The translations under genes and the position numbers were made by a program. From positions 1,426,001 through 1,490,000 of the forward strand of contig NZ_CP063767.1 in NCBI RefSeq assembly GCF_015277515.1: a stretch of 64,000 nt of DNA. The letters are read 5' to 3'. Source of the stretch: Thermophilibacter immobilis. GTDB lineage: Bacteria > Actinomycetota > Coriobacteriia > Coriobacteriales > Atopobiaceae. This document shows, one piece after another, positions 61,027 to 64,000 of this stretch; the first letter of the stretch is position 1; every line of letters begins with the position of its first letter. Under the pieces are notes generated by a model that was not told where the DNA came from, ran no database searches, and saw only the letters and a program-made list of their open reading frames with translations.

Positions 61027-61593
61027 CTACTCGGCGTCCGCGGGGGCGCTCGTCGTGGTGTTCTTCTCGTCGGGTCTGGCGTCGGAGGCGGGCGTGGCGG
61101 AGGCGGCGTCGCCGTAGTCAACATAGCGCGCCTCGTCATGGCCGTCGAGGGCGCTGGCGTCGGAGCCCGACAGGCGGGCGCCGGGCTTCTGCTTGCCCAC
61201 ACCGCCCCCGAGCTTGGAGACGACGCTGGCCACGCCGGAGGCGGCGGACTCGGCGGCATGGCCGACCGCGTCGGTGACGCTCGAGGCGGCCCCGGAGACG
61301 GCCGAGACGTCCGCGAGAATGGCGTTGACGCGCTCGAGGGAGACGTTGGCCGAGCTGACGGCGACATCGGCCTTCTCGACGATCGGCGTAACCCCCTTGA
61401 TGGCGGGCTCGAGCTCGTCGGCCATGCCGTCGAGCTTGGCCACGATGGGCTGGGTCTGCTCGATGACCTCGTTGGCCGAGGCGGTGACCTCGTCGATGCT
61501 GCGGCGCGCGCCACGCACCGTGAGGGCCAGCTCGGCCACCGCCCACACGGCCACGCAGACAAGAACCAGAAGCGCTATGTCCAGATAGCTCAT
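61027..61593 (-). CDS. DUF948-like membrane-anchored coiled-coil protein
   Basis: 188 aa. One N-terminal membrane segment (SYLDIALLVLVCVAVWAVAE), then a long helix of about 100 residues rich in Ala, Val and Glu (IDEVTASANEVIEQTQPI, VEKADVAVSSANVSLERVNA) of the DUF948 type, and a disordered acidic C-terminus. Such proteins are general stress/envelope proteins in Firmicutes. It is the first gene upstream of rsbW-sigma, five bases from it, which ties it to the sigma regulon or signalling. Confidence 0.75.
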   Translation of the reverse strand: MSYLDIALLVLVCVAVWAVAELALTVRGARRSIDEVTASANEVIEQTQPIVAKLDGMADELEPAIKGVTPIVEKADVAVSSANVSLERVNAILADVSAVSGAASSVTDAVGHAAESAASGVASVVSKLGGGVGKQKPGARLSGSDASALDGHDEARYVDYGDAASATPASDARPDEKNTTTSAPADAE

Positions 61594-61650
61594 TGCGCCC
61601 TCCTTTGAGCGTCTCGCTTGATGCGGGCGTCGCCCACACGTTCGTTCATT

Positions 61651-63000
61651 CTACCCAACCGGGGGATCTTCGTTCTGGTCCGCCTGGGCGCAGTCTCGCC
61701 CGATGGCCTCCTCGCGCCAGGCCTCCCAGCCGCGCGGGCTCGGGCGGTAGAAGCCGCCGCGCTCGAGTCCCTCGGGTAGGTAGCGCTGGCTCACCCAGCC
61801 GGCCGGGTAATTGTGGGGGTAGAGGTAGGGGCCGTACTCGTCGGCGCCGGGGCGATGACGGTCGCGCAGATGGCTGGGCACCTCGCGACGCGGACCCGAG
61901 CGCACCTCGGAAAGGGCGGCGTCGATGCCGGCCTCCGCCGCGTTGGACTTGGGCGCGAGCGCGAGGTAGCACGCGGCCTGCGCGAGGTTGATGCGGCACT
62001 CGGGCAGGCCGATGACCTCGGTGGCCCGAAAGGCCGCCTCGGCCACGAGCAGCGCCTGCGGATCGGCGTTGCCCACGTCCTCCGAGGAGCAGATCATGAT
62101 GCGCCTCGCGATGAACTTAGGGTCCTCGCCCGCGTCGAGCATGCGCGCGAGCCAGTAGAGCGCCGCGTCCGGGTCGCTGCCCCGCATCGACTTGATGAAC
62201 GCCGAGATGACGTCGTAGTGCACGTCACCGGACTTGTCGTAGGGCAGGCCCCGGCGCGGGTTGGCCTCGCGCACGTGCTCGGGGCCAATGACGGCCGGCT
62301 CACCGGGAGCGGCGTCGGGATCGGGGTCGACCATCTGGCTCGCGAGCTCGAGCGAGGTGAGGGCCGCGCGGCCGTCCCCGGCCGAGAGGGTCACGATCTC
62401 CCGCTCGGCGTCCCCGCTGAGCTCGAAGGCCCCCCCGAGGCCGCGCTCGGAGGCGCAGGCGCGCTCGAGCAGGGTGCGAATGGAGTCATCGTCCAGCGGC
62501 TGGAGCTCCACGACGCGGCTACGGCTGATGAGCGCCGAGTTGACCTCGAAGTAGGGGTTCTCGGTCGTAGCGCCCACCAGGACCACGGTCCGGTCCTCGA
62601 CGGCATGCAGAAGGGCGTCTTGCTGGCCGCGGTTGAAGCGGTGAATCTCGTCGACGAACAGGATCGTGCGCCGGCCGTAGGAGATGAGGCGGCTCTCGGC
62701 GGCCTCTATCTCGCGCCTGAGGTCCTTGACCGTGCCCGTGACGGCGCTGACCTCCACGAACTCTGCGTGCGTGGTGTGGGCGATGATCCGTGCGAGCGTG
62801 GTCTTGCCCGTGCCGGCCGGGCCGAAGAGCAGAACCGACGAGAGCGTGTCATGCTCGATGGCACGCCTGAGCCAGCTGCCGGGCCCCACGGCCCGCTCCT
62901 GGCCGACGAAGCCGTCGAGCGTGGTGGGACGCATGCGGACCGCAAGAGGCGCGTTGTCGTCTTTGCGCGCGCTCTCGATGTGCGTGAACAAGGTATCCAT
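61651..63000 (-). CDS. rarA: Replication-associated recombination protein RarA (MgsA)
   Basis: AAA+ ATPase acting at stalled forks, 449 aa. RMRPTTLDGFVGQERAVGPG (about 22-41), Walker A LLFGPAGTGKTTLARIIA, Walker B TILFVDEIHRFNRGQQDALL, sensor I VGATTENPYFEVNSALISRS, and the C-terminal tetramerisation domain with KSMRGSDPDAALYWLARML. Full length and intact. Confidence 0.95.
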   Translation of the reverse strand: MDTLFTHIESARKDDNAPLAVRMRPTTLDGFVGQERAVGPGSWLRRAIEHDTLSSVLLFGPAGTGKTTLARIIAHTTHAEFVEVSAVTGTVKDLRREIEAAESRLISYGRRTILFVDEIHRFNRGQQDALLHAVEDRTVVLVGATTENPYFEVNSALISRSRVVELQPLDDDSIRTLLERACASERGLGGAFELSGDAEREIVTLSAGDGRAALTSLELASQMVDPDPDAAPGEPAVIGPEHVREANPRRGLPYDKSGDVHYDVISAFIKSMRGSDPDAALYWLARMLDAGEDPKFIARRIMICSSEDVGNADPQALLVAEAAFRATEVIGLPECRINLAQAACYLALAPKSNAAEAGIDAALSEVRSGPRREVPSHLRDRHRPGADEYGPYLYPHNYPAGWVSQRYLPEGLERGGFYRPSPRGWEAWREEAIGRDCAQADQNEDPPVG

Positions 63001-63030
63001 GGAAGCAATGGTACGTCATGCGGGCACGGC

Positions 63031-63074
63031 GCGGGACGGGACGGACGGGGACGGACGGGGACGGGGACGGACGC
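63031..63074. repeat. GGACGG-type short tandem repeat
   Basis: Upstream of rarA, about 44 bases made of repeated GGGACGGACG/ACGGGG units. It probably lies in the rarA promoter region; length may vary by slippage. No gene is seen in 63001-63321. Confidence 0.6.
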
Positions 63075-63119
63075 CACGACAGATTGCCGCTCGTGTGCGC
63101 TCACGCGGATTGGGACGGT

Positions 63120-63241
63120 GGATTGGGGCGCTTTTTTGATGCACGGTCCTTCTCGACAGAGAGTTTTCCCAGGTGGCGAGAAGTGCATGCGCCCTGAAGC
63201 GGCCAACTTCCTCGTTGAGCCTCAAAAACACGCCCCAATCC
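63120..63241. repeat. Inverted-repeat element, family 1, copy 3
   Basis: GGATTGGGGCGCTTTTTTGA at the left and CTCAAAAACACGCCCCAATCC at the right are imperfect inverted repeats (15 or more matching positions). Interior has GTTTTCCCAGGTGGCGAGAAG (63163-63183 region). It lies 81 bp past the stop of the dGTPase-like gene. Confidence 0.78.
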
Positions 63242-63321
63242 TGGCCGCGGCGGAGATGTGACGACAGGGCACAGCAGCCAAGACGGTGCACCGAGAAGGC
63301 CGCCAACCCGACGCCGCCCCC

Positions 63322-64000
63322 TTACGGTCGAACGCCGGTGAAGTAGCCGCGCTGGGGGAAGAGGCTCCGGGCGTCGGGGAAGGCGGCCTCGCAGGTGGCC
63401 ACGAAGTAGTCGTCGGTCATCGAGGAGATGAAGTCCACGACCGTGCGGTCGGGGTCGCCCTCCCAGTCGTAGGTGCGCCCGTAGAAGGCGAGGCGCCGCT
63501 CGAGCGGGCGGATGTGGTGCGCGAAGATGGCTGCGGACTCGTCGCCGGCCTCCAGCGCGTCCAGCTCATGGGCATACAGCCTGGCGAAAAGCTCGCGCAT
63601 CGGCACGGAGAAGTCCCCGTTGACCTCGCCCGCGCCGTAGATCTTCTCGTAGTTCTCGCGCTTGGCGCGGCGCATCTCGGCAAAGCCCTCCTCGCTCATC
63701 TCGACGCGGTCCTTGCCCACGCTGTGCTCCACGACGTCGGCGACGAAGGCCGAGAGGGCCCAGGCGTTGTAGGCACCGCCCAGTCCGTCGTCGAAGGTGT
63801 CCTCGGAGCACAGGCCGCACGCGATCGCGTCCTGGCGATCCTTGCCCACGTAGGCAATGATGTCCGAGACGCGCACCACGCAGCCCTCGAGCGTCATGGG
63901 GCGCAGGTGGCTGATCTCCTCGTCGCCGAGCTCCCAGCACGACTCGACCACGCGGTCGAAGGTGTCGAACTCGGCCAGCCCGCTCGTCTCGAAGACCTGC
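63322..64000 (-). CDS. dgt: dGTPase-like HD-family phosphohydrolase, 3' part only
   Basis: 226 codons in frame to the window edge; the N-terminal HD metal-binding core is outside. The visible part has HLRPMTLEGCVVRVSDIIAYVGKDRQDAI (written in two pieces: SHLRPMTLEGCVVRVSD, IIAYVGKDRQDA), the family's late HD-D helix, then MSEEGFAEMRRAKRENYEKI and RTVVDFISSMTDDYFVATCE, typical of Dgt-like triphosphohydrolases. Ends TGVRP and a stop. An internal ATG at 63951 is not the start. Confidence 0.8.
   Translation of the reverse strand, partial: QVFETSGLAEFDTFDRVVESCWELGDEEISHLRPMTLEGCVVRVSDIIAYVGKDRQDAIACGLCSEDTFDDGLGGAYNAWALSAFVADVVEHSVGKDRVEMSEEGFAEMRRAKRENYEKIYGAGEVNGDFSVPMRELFARLYAHELDALEAGDESAAIFAHHIRPLERRLAFYGRTYDWEGDPDRTVVDFISSMTDDYFVATCEAAFPDARSLFPQRGYFTGVRP

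Overview
The window is high-GC DNA (about two thirds G+C by eye) from a Gram-positive actinobacterium. Three things fit best with class Coriobacteriia, an Olsenella/Atopobium-like genome. The division and cell-wall cluster has mraZ, sepF, divIVA and yggT and no ftsA. A mannose-family PTS operon ends in a DUF956 gene. A SigF/SigB-type sigma factor is preceded by its anti-sigma gene. The genus is inferred, not proven. The left end reads mostly rightward and almost everything after 12 kb reads leftward. No complete IS element, prophage or CRISPR array is visible.

Layout. 0-13 kb: metK and a TetR regulator (leftward); gltX and a single-chain L-serine dehydratase (rightward); a frameshifted ImmA/IrrE-type peptidase pseudogene next to a tRNA-Gln/tRNA-Glu/tRNA-Glu operon; an Ala/Lys repeat protein; a CCA-adding enzyme; two tandem C1-family aminopeptidases; a VOC protein and a YigZ protein. 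13.4-14.6 kb: RNase P RNA, then a gene-poor stretch with inverted-repeat elements.

14.6-34.3 kb is one long leftward dcw cluster. In transcription order it is mraZ, rsmH, ftsL, ftsI, murF, mraY, murD, ftsW, murG, murC, murB, ftsQ, ftsZ, pgeF, a YggS-family PLP protein, sepF, proC, yggT and divIVA. murE and ftsA are absent from their usual places. The mraZ promoter has two near-identical 15-bp direct repeats 20 bp apart, a good candidate autoregulatory operator.

34.7-42.3 kb holds pyrG-xerD, nadK-recN and asp23-nusB-xseB-tlyA. Between asp23 and efp sits a small decayed locus: mobA plus a formate/nitrite transporter gene broken by frameshifts. 44.8-48.1 kb is a mannose-family PTS operon (IIAB, IIC, IID, DUF956). 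48.6-56.4 kb is a leftward operon alaS-ruvX-mltG-yqeG-aroK-aroB-like-pepP. Its AroB-like protein has lost the recognisable catalytic motifs and looks like a pseudoenzyme.

56.6-58.1 kb is a lower-GC two-gene unit: a 357-aa protein of unknown function followed by a HicA-like small protein. It looks like an inserted toxin-antitoxin-type or defence module and is the best candidate for an undescribed system. 58.5-64 kb has an AI-2E-family transporter, the sigma factor with a degenerate RsbW-like anti-sigma, a DUF948-like membrane protein, rarA and the 3' part of a dGTPase-like gene cut by the window end.

Two families of short intergenic inverted-repeat elements recur: one of about 120-135 bp (three copies) and one of about 65-70 bp (three copies). 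The motif GCGAGAAG is common throughout.
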